A stretch of 64,000 bases of DNA from Ichthyophis bannanicus (GCA_033557465.1 CM066044.1:188844184-188908183); one strand, 5' to 3'. Counted from the first letter of the stretch, positions 1-12,011 are shown. The notes: generated by a model not told the origin, from the sequence alone. Numbers and translations are program-made.

Positions 1-1460
1 GGGCTGGGGGTTGATGGAGGCTGACAGGAAATGGGGTGATGGGGGGTTAGGACTGGAAATGTGCTGGGGGGGGGGTTAGGACTGGAAATGGGCTAGGGGG
101 TTTAAGACTGGAAATGGGCTGGGGGTTTATGGAGGCATACTGGAAATGGGGTGAGGGTGGGATATGAATGGAAATGTGCTGGGGGGGGTTAGGACTGGAA
201 ATGTGATGGGGGGGTTAAGACTGCAAATGGGCTAGGGGGGGGTTAGGACTGGAAATGTGCTGGGGGGGTTAGGACTGGAAATGGGCTGGGGGGGGTTAGG
301 ACTGCTAATGGGCTGGGGCTGATGGAGGCTGACTGGAAATGGAGTGCGGGGGTTAGGACTGGAAATGGGCTGGGGGGGTTAGGACTGGAAATGGGCTGGG
401 GGGGTTAAGACTGCTAATGGGCTGGGGCTGATGGAGGCTGACTGGAAAATGGGGGGGTTAGGACTGGAAATGGGCTGGGGGGGTTTAGGACTTGAAATGG
501 GCTAGGGGGGGGTTAAGACTGGTAATGGGCTGGGGGTTGATGGAGGCTGACTGGAAATGGGGTGATGGGGGGTTAGGACTGGAAATGGGCTGGGGGGGTG
601 GTTAAGACTGGTAATGGGCTGTGGGCTGATGGGGGCTGTCTGGAAATAGGGTGATGGGGGGTTAGGATTGCTAATGGGCTATGGGGGCGCTAGGACAGGA
701 AATGGGCTGATGGGGAGGGGTTAGGACTTGAGGTGGGCTGATGTGGTTAGGACTGGTAATGGGCTGTGGGCTGATGGGGGGGTTAGGACTGGCAATGGGC
801 TATGGGGGGCTGACTGGAAATGGGCTGATGGGGGGTTAGGACTGGTAATGGGTTATAGGGGGGGGCTTAAACTGAAAATGGGTTGATGGGGGGCTAGGAC
901 TGGTAATGGGTTGGGGGATTGCTATGACTGGAAATGGACTGAGTGGACGGGGAGGCTTGAACTGCAAATAGCTGATGGGGAGGGAGCTTGGAATGGAAAT
1001 GGGCTGTGAGGGAAGGGAGCTAGGACTGAAAATGGGCTGATGGAGCAGCTAGGATAGGACTGGAAATGGGCTGTTGGAGGGGAGCTAAGATTGGAAATGG
1101 GCTGTGGTGGGGGCTTGAATTGAAATGGACTCATGGAGGGGCTAGAACTGGAAGTAGGCTCATGGGGGGCTTGGACTGGAATTGGGCTGAGTGGAGGGGA
1201 GCTAGGATTTGACATGGGCTGATGGTGGGGCTAGGAAATGACTAGAAATGGGCTGATGGGGGGCTAGGATTGGAAATGAGCTGATGAAGGGACTCAGACT
1301 GAAAATGGATGGGTGAGCTAGGACTGGAAATGGGTTGATGGGGGGCTAGGACTGGAAATGGGCTGATGCAGGGACTAGAAGGGAATGGATGCTGGGTGAG
1401 ACTGGAACTAGAAGGGAGCTGATGTTGGGGGAGGATTAGAATGGGATGGGGCTGGGAGAG
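1..1460. repeat. G-rich minisatellite, unit about 25-30 bp
   Basis: The stretch is a tandem array whose core reads roughly GGACTGGAAATGGGCTG followed by a G-run of 4-10 and TTA. Units vary in G-run length and include a longer variant with a GATGGAGGCTGACTGG segment, giving a higher-order pattern in the first 650 bases. The array decays gradually towards 1460. Open frames on the minus strand here (for example 922-1215) are proline/serine-rich readings of the repeat, not genes. The left edge is cut by the window. Confidence 0.9.
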
Positions 1461-2029
1461 TAAAATGGAGAGGGGAAAAATATTTTGTGTGGGAGGGATG
1501 AAAAATCTACAATTGGCCGGGTATTGGGAGAGTAAGTGGGGATTGAGGATGGAGGGGTAAAATTTGTGTGGATGAAATAAGAATGAGGAAAGAGCAAAAG
1601 GAGAAAGATTAGTATGTTAAAGCAGATGTAGAGAGAGAGGATGGAAAGAAAACTAGAAGAGAGAAGAAAGGACAAATGGACAGCAGACGATGGAGAGTTA
1701 GCAGAAAACATGAAGAAACCAGAAGAAAGTGGCTGGAGCAATTGCAACTGAAAAAAAATGCACAAAAGGTAGAAAGATATCTCTTTATTTTGAATTTATT
1801 AACTGGAATATGAAAGCTCTGGGAAATGTGCATCATTAACGTCTGCGCTTTGTTTGGTACAAGAGGAAATTGATTTATAGTTTTATTTCTACAGTGTTGT
1901 TGTACATTCCAAGTTTGGCTTTTGGGGTTCCCAGTTTAATTATTGCCTTCCTGTTTCTAAATTGCGATTCCTTGTTTGGTGATGGTCTATGTTCTGCATG
2001 TGTAACTGAGCTGAGGTATTCTGTTTATG
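1461..2029. other. no gene seen; purine-rich then AT-rich spacer
   Basis: The first half is A/G-rich on the plus strand (GAGAGAG, AGAAGAAAG runs) and the second half AT-rich. Short open frames are low-complexity. I see no LINE, SINE or TIR signature. Confidence 0.5.
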
Positions 2030-2932
2030 TCTTTATCTTTATCTTTATCTTTATTTAAAATTTGATAAACCGCTTAGGCCGAAACATAAAAGCGGTGTAC
2101 AAAAAATAAAAGGTCAACACTGCAAACTATAGAAAAAGGAACGCCAAAAATATAACAGGAAAGCAAAAGAAAGGACAGTGCAAAGCAAAAACAACAAACA
2201 ATAATCGCAACCAAAACACAGACTGACTCAATTAAAACAACGACAGACAGGGGGAAAACAGGACCAAAATCTAGCTGAGACAAGACAACAATAAAACAAT
2301 GAAACTACTACATCAGGGGGGGGGGGGGGGTCCAAGGGAAGGTCAAATGCTTTTTGGAAGAGGTAAGTTTTAAGGGAGGCTTTAAATTGAGAATAGGAGT
2401 TTTCAAGACGAAGGGACGAAGGTAAAGTATTCCACAACCAGGGACCAAGGAAAAAGAAAGCAGAGTGACGGGTCTTTTCAAGATGTGCATGGGAGGGGGG
2501 AGGCAGAGACAGACGATTAGCGTGAAGAGCACGGAGCTGGCGATAGGGTGTGTGCAAGGAAACCAAATCAGCCAGATACAAAGGGTTATGGGTGTGGATG
2601 GCACGGTGTGTGAGAATGAGAATTTTGTAATGAAATCGGACAGATAGGGGCAGCCAGTGTAGACGAAAGAGGATAGGAGTGATATGATCAAAACGGCGGG
2701 CAAAAGTGATGATACGGGCAGCGGTATTTTGAATTAGTTGGAGGCGTCGGAGTTGATACTTGGGGAGGTTGGCTATAAAAACATTACAATAGTCGAGTCG
2801 GCTGGTGATCAGGGCAATGACAAGAGTAACTAATGATTCTAAGGGAAGAAATGTGCGGACAGCTCGAATTTGATGAAGGGTAGCAAAACAACGCCTAGTA
2901 AGGGAAGAGATATGATCGTGAAAAGATTGCCA
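2030..2932 (-). mobile_element. L2-like LINE, 3' end with RT C-terminal region, 5'-truncated
   Basis: Read on the minus strand, the element ends at 2030 in an (ATAAAG)n-type tail, preceded by a 3' UTR ending in AAGCGGTTTATC. Upstream, the frame encodes the C-terminal part of a non-LTR reverse-transcriptase protein: SRLDYCNV, LQLIQNTAARII, HITPILFRLHWLPL and then LWNTLPSSLR with SLKTYLF. These are typical of the L2/CR1 assemblage after the RT palm. A C-run of about 13 at 2318-2330 and frame changes indicate a dead copy. The catalytic palm is absent, so this is a 5'-truncated insertion. Confidence 0.82.
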
Positions 2933-3295
2933 CTTGCCACTTGTTCTCTTTCCCCAGTATTCTCTGAAATGTACTGGTTTAATATTTGCAGTGTTTCCTT
3001 TTGATAGGTAGGGTCTGGTGCTTTGTGAGTCCTGGTAATGCTGTCAGGATACAGCGGGTTTGCTATGGGTTCTAAATGGGCAGCGTTTGTAGTAGTTCCT
3101 AATGTGTCTGGTGGTTGGCACTGGATTATAGTAATGTAGAAATCTTTTAGTCTTTCTTTATCCATACACTCATTAAGAGACATGTTTACTAAAAGTTAGT
3201 GTATGGTAACATTATGCAAATATTTATGCAAATAAGGCCACTTATGCAAATGAGGCCCCGCACCGAGTCTCCGCACATGGCCCCGCACCCCCCTT
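2933..3295. other. unassigned spacer with three octamer motifs
   Basis: A minus-strand frame (2839-3183) runs through this segment and into the LINE, but its unique part (MDKERLKDFYITII...) matches nothing I recognise and no splice or promoter context supports it. ATGCAAAT occurs three times, at 3214, 3226 and 3244. A TTTACTAAAA string at 3185 resembles the TIR of the large elements described below but has no partner. Confidence 0.4.
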
Positions 3296-3398
3296 GGGCC
3301 GCCCCTGCATGAGATATATATGCATTGGAGATATCCTGCCAACCTGACTGGTTTGTGGCCCTCCAGGGCTGGATTTGGAGACCCCTGCCTTACACCTC
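3296..3398 (-). mobile_element. short hAT-like MITE fragment
   Basis: The segment reads, in reverse complement, like a family ending in a 'CAGCCCTGGAGGGCCAC' motif, with CAGTCAGGTT, AGGATAT and a degraded ATGCATAT...CTCATGCA core. The same family occurs more completely at 10432-10624 and as decayed copies at 35485-35632 and 59185-59310. Only one end is convincing here. Confidence 0.5.
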
Positions 3399-3460
3399 TG
3401 TCATTTAAGATTGTGAGTGGACAAAGTACAGATGTCCTAGACATCAAAAGGGTAGACAGA

Positions 3461-4622
3461 ATGTGTCACCTTAGGCTACAGCACTGTGAGGGTGTTTCTG
3501 CTGGCAGCACTGATTGAAATGAAAAGGAAAAGCCTCAGACAGCATTCTTAAATAACGCCACTGTGGGATCAAACCCATGACCTCTGCCTCTACAGTCATT
3601 GAAGTAACCAGTGGGCTACATCTCTATAGCATCTAACACACCGCTGGCTGGCTACAGAAAGACTGCAGGTCACCACACAAACTGTCTGCTGTGGTTACCA
3701 GGATAGGGTAAACCCACTCGTACCCATGATGCACTGCACATGCAGATCAGCAGCCTACATCTGATCACAAGATGGAGTATGCGCCTCTATAGAACCCCAG
3801 CCTGGTAGGGGGAACTGACCGTGTGTGTTACTGGCACAGAGTAGCTATAGACCGTGACATCGTGCGGTTCCTGTGCTCACCCTGAGGGTGAAGTGGGGGG
3901 CCCAGCACCAGGTCCGCAGCACATGGCATGGCTGAAATAGGCTGTGCTGCAGGTCCCCATCAGTGCTAGTGTGTGATGGGTAGCCCCTGCAGACACACCT
4001 AGGATACAACTGTGTCCATCTGTATTTCCCCAGTCATGTCTAGGCCTTGTGGACTATTATGCACCCAGACTAGTGCATATCCCGTGTGGGTGCCATGCTC
4101 ACATGTTATAAGTGGAGGGTGGTGTTCGGACCCCAAAGCGGACTATGTAGCACCATCCAACCTGCCCCTGTGGGTCAGGGTGGGGGACAGGATCTCCCAC
4201 CAACAGATCCACATTCTACATCTCTGCAATGGTGGCAGTAGAGGGGAATGGGCACCCTACAGGGAGGTCAATGCAGATCTGTACGCATAACATAGGGCAG
4301 TAGGCCTAGAAAAGCTCAGCTGCCCCCCATCCCTATCTGACATTCACCAACAGAGGGCACGGTCCGTCTCCACCCACTGCACCCTGCAAGGTGTTCCAGC
4401 CATACACATGCTAACTGCAGACAGTCCACTAGCTAGTACATAGTGCATGTTCCTGGAGGAACTATGTGCACCCAAAAATGGGATGTGAGCACACACACTA
4501 AGCAGGTATGTCAGTGATTGGGCCCCAGAAAAGGGAACCCAGAGATATCACTTGAGAGAAATACTATATAGCACTATGGGGTAACCTAGCCATGCCGTGG
4601 TCACTGCTCAGTCAGGGTGACA
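3461..4622 (-). mobile_element. large Harbinger-like TIR element, truncated copy E
   Basis: This is collinear with the body of the complete copy A (about 8775-9760): shared blocks include the CTGCAGGTCACC...CTGTCTGCTGTGG segment, the GATGCACTGCACATGC segment and the CACTGCTCAGTCAGGGTGA segment at which E stops. The right part is missing, and RTE sequence follows directly at about 4623. A tRNA-like module lies in reverse orientation at 3555-3625. The strand is by convention (copies C and D taken as plus). No transposase frame is present. Confidence 0.7.
3555..3625 (-). repeat. tRNA-like module inside copy E
   Basis: In reverse complement it reads TAGCCCACTGGTTACTTCA (A-box-like), a spacer and then GGTCATGGGTTTGATCCC (B-box-like, compare GGTTCGANTCC). 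The arrangement and spacing match a tRNA-derived Pol III promoter, but acceptor-stem pairing is not evident. It recurs in copies A, B and D. Confidence 0.5.
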
Positions 4623-5725
4623 GTCAGTCTGGCAGTTTTCGTTCCAGGTATGGTTGTAGTTTCTGATAAATAATCTTTAGTAGAATATTGCTGGCATGTG
4701 GGATTAGAGCAATTGTGTCATAATTTCCACAATCAGTTGGATCACCTTTCTTTAGTATTGGTATAAACACAGATCTTTTCCAGTCAGTTGACCATGATGT
4801 TGTGTTCCAAATTTCCTGGTAGAGCCTTGTAAGTATGGTAACAGCTGCATCTAATTGCTATAATACTTCATTGTGAATGCCATCAATGCCTGGTGCTTTG
4901 TTTTTTGATAAGGCTTTCAATGCTGCTTCGACTTCTTCTTTCATCATCAATGGTTCCTGATCATAAGGTGCAGGTTCAAACAGCTGTTGGTCCACTTGAT
5001 CTGTATGGTATAATGACTCTATATATTTCCACTTTTTCTTGATCTTCTCAGCATTATTCAACATGGATCCTTGAGCATCTTGTAGCATTCCAATTTGAGG
5101 CTAAATTTTTTTCTATAGCTCTCGTAGCTTTAGGAAAGCCAATCTTGTTCTTCCTCTAATAGTTTCTGATTCTATTTCCTTGTATGTGCCATTGTAGTAC
5201 TTCTCCTTGTCTTGTCTTGTCTTGCTGCATGTTGGAAATCTCTGTTGAGTTCTGTGATTGCCTCTCTTTCTCCTCTGGTTTTAGTTTCTCTGCGTTTCTG
5301 GGCAATTTTCAGAGTTTCTTCGTTTGACTGTTTTTGCTTTTTCACATTTTGTAGAGACTTTTCACGTTCTTCCAACAAAAACCTTCTTGATGTCATCCTA
5401 TAACTCTTCTGGAGCTCTGTCACTTGCATTTAAAGCAGAAAATCAATTTTGCAGGCAGTTTTTAAATTCTGGTGGTATATTCTCAAGGTCATATTTTACT
5501 ACACTAATGAGTGGCTTGCTCTTTTTGAACTTTAGCTTGAGTTTGCATACTAGTAGTTGGTGATCTGTACCACAGTCAACTCCAGGTTTTGTCTTTGTTG
5601 ATGTTATAGAGCTTTTCCATCTTTAACTTACACAGATGTTGTCAATTTGATTTTTGCACAATCCATTGGGTGAAATCCATGTGTACAGTCATCGCTTGTT
5701 TTGCTGGAAGGTGGTGTTTGAGAAC
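4623..5725 (-). mobile_element. RTE-clade LINE fragment (endonuclease end to RT start), decayed
   Basis: On the minus strand the order is right for an RTE/BovB-type protein. First comes the end of the apurinic endonuclease (CGTDHQLLVCKLKLKFKK-like, with the conserved DH). Then comes a linker (ARQDKTRR near AQKRRETKTRGE), then SKNKAPGIDGIHNEVL and WKRSVFIPILKKGDPTDCGNY at the beginning of the RT domain. Stops and frameshifts separate the pieces. The palm with the catalytic aspartates and the 3' end are missing. It abuts copy E at about 4622. Confidence 0.75.
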
Positions 5726-5739
5726 TGTAAGCCATGTAA

Positions 5740-6095
5740 ATACCCCTAAGTGGGATCTTCAGCGGCACTATTATGGTTAGTGCCACTGAATATCCCCGAG
5801 TAATGTGTGATACACCTGAATGACAACAGTTTAGCGTCGGGGCGGTAACTGGGGATAATCGTGCAGCGGTAATATTCAGCCACTGCTTGGTTATCCCTCA
5901 GCAGTGAAAGTTAGGCACAGCTAAAGCTGTCCTAACATTCGCTGCCAGAGCTAACCAGGCAATGACTGAATATTGCCACCGCATGGTTAGCTTCTGCGCC
6001 ACATGCAGCTGTGCGGCAACCCCAGATATTAAATGCCGATGACTGGATATGGTCCTGGATTGAATATCCGGTGTTAAAGTTTGGCCCATTATCTA
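5740..6095. mobile_element. MITE family 2 (GATATTCA ends)
   Basis: It shares blocks with copies at 20706-21147, 37530-37990 and 40131-40483: GCCACTGAATAT, GTTAGGCACAG...GCTGTCCTAAC, GCTAACCAGGC and GGTTAGCTTCTG. The sequence is full of GAATATC-type words near both ends. No protein is encoded. Boundaries are approximate. Confidence 0.6.
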
Positions 6096-7289
6096 TTATG
6101 AAGCAAAGCATCACTTCAGGGACAGATTTAAACTTTTGGCCAATAGCATGCCAAAAATGGACAAAAAGCCAAAAGTTTTCAACTTCCTGAAGGGGAAATA
6201 ATGCACAAAAACAATTGTGCAACAAGCACCATGAGGCTTGCATCTGACTCGTCGCCCTTTGCGGTCTTTTGCTTTGGAATGGGATGGGCCACAAGGGTCC
6301 TTGCCCTATCAAAATTTCCCTGCCAATCACAGCCTGGAAGCAAGCTGTCTGCCTGAGGGGGATTCCATCTCCCAAGGGAAAAAGAGAAGCGTGCAGCTGT
6401 GATCGCAGCAAAGACTCTTTCTGTCTGCCTGCAGAGATGGGATCCCCATGGGTCGAACAGGAGTGCAAGGCCACCATGCGGGTTGTCTGCCTGTGGGGGA
6501 GCCAAGGGCAGAGTAAAGGGGGAGTTGGGTGGAGTTAAGGCAGATTTGGTATGGAGCTCAGGTCTCCCCAAAAAACAGGCGTTCTGCTGCCCCTGGTTGT
6601 CACCACATTTGTTGTGGATTGTGAAATCTATAGGTAAAAGGTGCTGAATTTCTAAACTTTGTAATAAACTGACTTAGACATTTTCAAGATTTTGCCCTAA
6701 ACTGAAAACTGACTTCTAGAATAAAAAAATTATACTGCAACTGCCTATATTGGCATCAAGTCCAGATTTAGGCATAGGAAACATAGGCAACTGTCTGAAA
6801 TACCCAGGTCAGAGGAACCTGTTCCCACTTCCATTAGGACCATTTGCATACAGCCTCCTTTGCTTCTCTTCAGGCTCTTCAGTTTTTGGATCTGTTAACA
6901 CCTCCCCTGCCTCCTTCTCTCTGGGATCAGTTGTCTGTTATTATTTATTTATTATTTATTCTTGCCTAAGGGCATGAAAATATTAAATCTGGCGCTGATT
7001 GGCATTAACTGTACTGTTAATGCATTCTTCCATTGGTTTCTTTTTTCAGACGGTTTTATCCGTTGCTTTTGGGTCACATAAGTCTGATTTAAAAAGTGCT
7101 ACCAAGGGAGTCAGAAGCCTCCAGTGTGACTATATATGATGGACCTCTTTCTCACTCCAGCACCTTGGAGGAGCAGCAGAGGACTACAAGTGAGTTTTTT
7201 CCTTTGGAAATCACCCTTGTGGGCACAAAGAGAGCTGGAGTCTCTCATGTTCTTTGTCAGTTTTAATAGTTACATTTTAAATCAATCAA
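6096..7289. other. no gene seen
   Basis: This is moderately GC-rich DNA (6180-6600) followed by AT-rich DNA with a short (TTAT)n patch near 6940-6960. Overlapping open frames on both strands at 6179-6650 look like chance frames in GC-richer sequence. I find no repeat relative within the window. Confidence 0.4.
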
Positions 7290-8474
7290 ATTGACACAGG
7301 TGGATAACATAAAATTATTCAAAGTTGCTAAATCACAAGAGGATTGTGAAAACTTGCAAGAGGACCTTGAGAAATCGGGAGATTGGGCGTCCAAATGGCA
7401 GATGGAATTTAATGTGGACAAGTGCAAAGTTATGCACTTAAGGAAGAGCAACCCAAACTACAGTAACGCAATGCAAGGTTCCACATTAGGAACCAGCACC
7501 CAGGAAAAGGAGCTGGGCATCATCGTGGATAATACGTTGAAACCCTCTGTCCACGGTGCAGCTGTAGCCAAGAAAGCAAATAGAATGCTAGGAATCATAA
7601 GGAAAGGAATGGAGAATAAAACCAAGGGTAATGCCTCTGTATTGCTCCATGGTGTGACTGCATCTTGAATATTGTGTGCAATTCTGGTCACCATATCTTA
7701 AAAGTTATATAGCAGGATTAGAAAAGATACAGAGAAGAGCCAGCAAAATGGTAAAGTGGATGGAAGGATACACCTATGAGGAGAGGCTTAAAAGATTAGG
7801 GCTCTTCAGCTTGGAAAAGAGATGGCTGAGGGGAAGTACTAGACAATCTCTCTGCTGCACACCTTGAAACTCTAATAAAAAAGTACCTTGTAACAGAAGA
7901 AGATTTAGCACCGCAAACCTGTTGCACATACCAGCCTTAACCACCAAAACCATCTGTTCCACCTCTAAAAGGCCCTTATCACTATTCGCCCCAACTTTAT
8001 GGAATTCAATTCCTCCCATGCTTTGTGGCATAGATGACCTTCAAGAATTTCGGAAGAAGATAAAAACTTTCCTATTCTTCAACCATTTTTCGGTTAATGA
8101 AACTACGCAATCACATTCAACCTAATTAATGTTTGATTAACCTTGTTTACTTTTGTGCCCCTTCCCCCCACCATATTTTATCTCCCGTTGTTTTAACTTC
8201 TTGCTTTATGTAAAGATATGTTGGCTCACTTGTTCTCTGTAAACCATTTTGACTATTAGACTAAGGGGTATGTTTACTAAACTGCGTTAGTGCGATTCGC
8301 GTTAGGAGCCACGTTAGAGACAGAAACCCCAAATAAGGACATGGGCGGTACATCGTTGCCGAGAACACGCCGAGAACGCGCGCTACAAGGCGCCATAAAT
8401 GAACGAGCACTACAGGGCACGTTACCGCGCGTTAATCTTAAGAAGGCGCACAGACATACAATCACAGCAACAGA

Positions 8475-8540
8475 GCTGTAGCACAATGGTTACAACACTG
8501 ACTGATGGTACAGGGGTCATGGGTTCGATTCCCCAGTGGG
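8475..8540 (+). repeat. tRNA-like module in copy A, left arm
   Basis: TGTAGCACAATGGTTACAAC resembles an A box, and GGGTTCGATTCCCC at about 8521 is a near-perfect B box (GGTTCGANTCC). The separation is about 35 bases. It corresponds to the reverse-oriented module of E (3555-3625) but is in the opposite orientation here. Stem pairing at the ends is poor, so a functional tRNA is unlikely. Confidence 0.55.
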
Positions 8541-8639
8541 CCCAATGTATAAGGCTGGCTGAGGCAGCACCCTTTACATTTAAGTAGTGATTGTTGAGGC
8601 ATTTGACTTGTATTTTAATTTGTGCTGACAGCAAACACA

Positions 8640-8790
8640 CCCTCACGGTGGCATAACCTAAGGTGCTGCATAAGGCACCCCATAACGCACTCCATAGGGC
8701 ACATTATAAAGTGTACTGTCCGCCAAGGCACCCTATAATGTCCCCTATAGGACACCTTATAAGGCTGTGAACAAAGCCCTGGCTGGCTGC
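8640..8790. repeat. GGCACC/TTATAAGG palindromic repeats, copy A
   Basis: Units such as AAGGTGC, TAAGGCACC, AAGGCACCCTATAA and CACCTTATAAGG recur at irregular 10-15 base spacing. This is the sparse version of the array seen in copies B, C and D. Confidence 0.55.
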
Positions 8791-10431
8791 AGGACTGCAC
8801 GTCACCACACAAACTGTCTGCTGTGGTTACCAGGATAGGGTTAACCCACCCGTACCCATGATGCACTGCACATGCAAATCAGCAGTCGAGAGATGGGCAC
8901 AAGATTAGGTATGCACCCCCACAGCACCTCGGCCAGGTAGGGGGAACAGACCGTGTGTGGTACTACCACAGAGTAGCCACAGACAGTCACATTGTGCGGG
9001 TACTGTGCCCACCCTGAGATTGAGGTGGGGCGTCCAGCACCAGGTCCACAGCACCATTCATGGCTGAACTATGCCATGCTGCAGGTCCCCATCAGTGTGT
9101 GATAGGTAGTTCCGTTAGACACACCTAGGATACATCTGTGCCCTGCTGTATGTCTCGGTCATGTCTAGTCCTTATGGGCGATGATGCACCCAGAATAGTG
9201 CATATCCTGTGTTGGTGCCATGGTTACCTGCTGTAGGTGAAGGGGGGGGGGTGTGTATGGACCCATGGGCAGACCATGTACCACCACACAACCCACCCTC
9301 TGGGGCTCAGGGTGGGAAACAGGATCACCCACCAATAGATCCACAGTCTACCTCCCTGCAATGGTAGCTGTAGAGGGGACCATCAACCCCAGTCCTGCTG
9401 GGGAACAGACAGAGCGGTACACATCCGTAACGCAGTAGCAGACAGACGGCAGGCCTGGAAATGCTCAGCTGCCCCCCACCATTATCTGACATTCTCCAGC
9501 AGCAAGCCTCCAGCCGCTGCACCCTGCAAGGTGTTCCAGCAAGACACATACTAGCTGCAGACAGTCCGCCAGCTAGTCCATAGTGCATGGTCCTGGAGGA
9601 GCTGCATGTACCCAGAATGGGGATGTCAGCATACACACCAAGCAGATAAGTCAGTGATTGGGCCCCAAAAGAAAACCCATATATATCACATGAGAGAAAT
9701 GCTATATAGCACTATGGGGGAACCTAGCCATGCCATGGTCACTGCTCAGTCAGGGTGAGAGTGACCGCCCAGCAGGACATGCTATGGCCACCCTGTCCGT
9801 GCAGGTGGAACCGGGCACTACAATGTCCGAGCCATTGCCCTATGCCCTGTGCAGATGCGGCCAGGCCAGGCCACCCTATCCAGGCTTTTCCCACAGTACC
9901 TTGCTCCTCATTATGCACATTGGCAGGCCAATACTGGCAACAGAGCTAGCAGTGTGGGCTGTGGAGGGTGTTGGCAGCCACCACACACTGGATAGACAGA
10001 CACACACTCCCCACACCTATGCCAGCATTGTGCAACTATAGAGGTGTTGGGCAGCCCAGGCCACCACACCAGTCCTGGGCACAGGGCAGGCCTGGCTATG
10101 GTACGCAATACTGTAGGAGTCACTCCCCAGGTTGGTAAACACTGTCAGACACAAGACCTGTAGCACACTCCACAGACATCAGAAAGGTTGCTATGATGCA
10201 GCTCACTCAGAATATTGTACTTAACCTAGGAATTGCTATCTGCCAGTAATCATAGCAACCTCTCTAAAGATGTGTACCATATTCCCAGGTTTAGGGTGGC
10301 ATTACTAAGGTATGCAAGTGCTAGTATTGGGAGATGCACGCAGAGCCCAAAGTCCTGCCTCTCCAGGAGGCTTTGGATAATGGGGCCTGTGGGTGCGGGT
10401 GTGTCTGCCCCTGTTGGCTGCTGCTCTACGG

Positions 10432-10624
10432 CAGAGGTTCCCAACTCCAGTCCTGCGGTGCCAAACACTGTTCGGGTTTTCATGCTGTCCCTCATGAATA
10501 TGCATGAGATACATCGGCATACCATGGGGGTGGCGCATAGAAATGCAGCACAGGCATCTTTATCAGAGGCAGCATGGAACCGGAATGGTGTTTGGCCCTC
10601 CAGGACTGCATTTGGGAGACTCTG
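10432..10624. mobile_element. hAT-like MITE inside copy A (193 bp)
   Basis: The left end is CAGAGGTTCCCAACTCCAG, and the right end in reverse complement is CAGAGTCTCCCAAATGCAG. The flanks CTCTACGG and CTCTAGGT agree at 6 of 8 positions, consistent with an aged 8-bp duplication. The centre contains CATGAATATGCATGAGATA, a word shared with the other copies of this family at 35485 and 59185. No coding sequence is present. Confidence 0.65.
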
Positions 10625-10775
10625 CTCTAGGTAATGTGCATGTATATGGTGTCCGTGCTCTGTAGGGTAAAATGTGGGTGTCTTGGGCATGTTTACGTCA
10701 TCTGCAATAAAGGTGCTGTCTGTATTAGCACGTTGTAGTAGTGGGTAAAATATGGGGACTGGGTTGGCAGGAACC

Positions 10776-10845
10776 ACAGCTGGGACTTGAACCTGTGACC
10801 CTCTGCTTCTGAATACACTGGTTTTGTGCACTGCACCACCTTGTT
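10776..10845 (-). repeat. second tRNA-like module, copy A
   Basis: In reverse complement it reads GGTGGTGCAGTGCACAAAAC (A-box-like) and later GGGTCACAGGTTCAAGTCCC (B-box-like). Homologous modules sit at 17435-17510, 22465-22535 and 28265-28335, always in the same relation to the element body. Confidence 0.5.
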
Positions 10846-11948
10846 GCCACAGAGTCTGTACATTCCTTGGTGATACCATGACTATTCATCAGACAGGGCC
10901 CGTCTGTTGCAGTACACGGCACCCACCTACACAGGGCTAGGCCACGGTCTGCTCTGGGCAGCTGCCACTGCCCCCTCCACCACCAGTATCCCTCAGCCAC
11001 CATGCTGACATGCCCTTCTGCTGGTGGAGCTGGTGGTGCGCAGTCTCAGGCCATCCAGTGTGCAGGTAGGCGGCTGCCTATGGTGCGGGTTCTGGGGTAA
11101 GGGTGCCTGCATAGACGTCCACGCTCTCCCCCAGCCCCGCCTGCCAATGTTCCGTGCCCTTGGGGGTTGCTGTTGGGTACTATCCCCTGTGACACTTTGG
11201 GAAACACACTCGTGCCCATGTTGGGTCTTCAGCAGTTGCTGTCTGGCTGCTCCACTGTTTCAGCATTCGTATTGGCCACCTAGGCATCACCCTAGTCCGC
11301 ACTATGGCCCAGCTCCACCACAGCATGTGCCGCCTGCGGCCCTCTGTATCCCCTTCTCCGGCATCTGTCCAGTTGCCGTTCCGACATGCCCGCCCTGATG
11401 TTGCGGGAAATGTGCACGCCATAGGAACCCTGTCCGATGGTGGGGAAAACTCTGAGCAGCGCTATTTCACTGTGGGCCCATTCACCTTGTATGGGGACGG
11501 AGTATAGACCCTTCCACGATTTATATATGTAAAGCTATGGAGCTTACTCGGGGGGGGAGGGGTTGATGTTTCTAATTGATACCACTATTGGCCAGCTTGG
11601 TTATTGTTTTTTTCCAGTTTGTTGGGGTCATTTTCAGTGTTGCTGTGCCCTTTTGTTCTGTGCACATGTATCACACTTATCACTATTTTTGGTTTCCCTG
11701 CCTGGGCTGTACATTGCTGACACTTAAATGGTTTCTCTCCCCTGTAATGTGCATTTAACGGCAGGTTTTCATTCGCGTTGGAATTCAGCTCTGAAAATCA
11801 GCGCGTTAGTGTGAAGGGAGCCTCTCCCCGCCCACTCTCAGCCCATTGACCCCTTCTCTCCGCCCTTTCTCCACCTTCTGCGGTGTTTTACCGCGCCGCG
11901 GGGCATTACGATCGTTAGCGCATCATAAAGCGCGTTATGTAACATTAA

Positions 11949-12011
11949 CATAGAAACATAGAAACATGATGACAGAAAAAGACCACAAGGCCCATCTAGT
12001 CTGTCCTTCCA
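11949..12011 (-). mobile_element. CR1 3' tail fragment inside copy A
   Basis: The segment holds tandem ACATAGAA units followed by a GATGACAGAAAAAGACC and GGCCCATCTAGTCTG text, in the minus orientation. This is the familiar CR1 3' end with its short tandem terminus. It is a very short 5'-truncated insertion in the right arm of A. Confidence 0.65.

Noticed and set aside
922..1215. Proline/serine-rich minus-strand frame
   Set aside because: It is a translation of the minisatellite.
5172..5563. Plus-strand frames over 5212-5563 as coding
   Set aside because: They are antisense to the recognisable RTE linker and endonuclease text on the minus strand.
8475..8540. Functional tRNA gene
   Set aside because: Good B box and fair A box, but no acceptor or anticodon stem that closes, and the module repeats inside transposable elements.
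10250..10879. 209-codon minus-strand frame as a host gene
   Set aside because: It crosses a hAT-like MITE and a tRNA-like module inside copy A, and the homologous DNA in other copies does not keep the frame.
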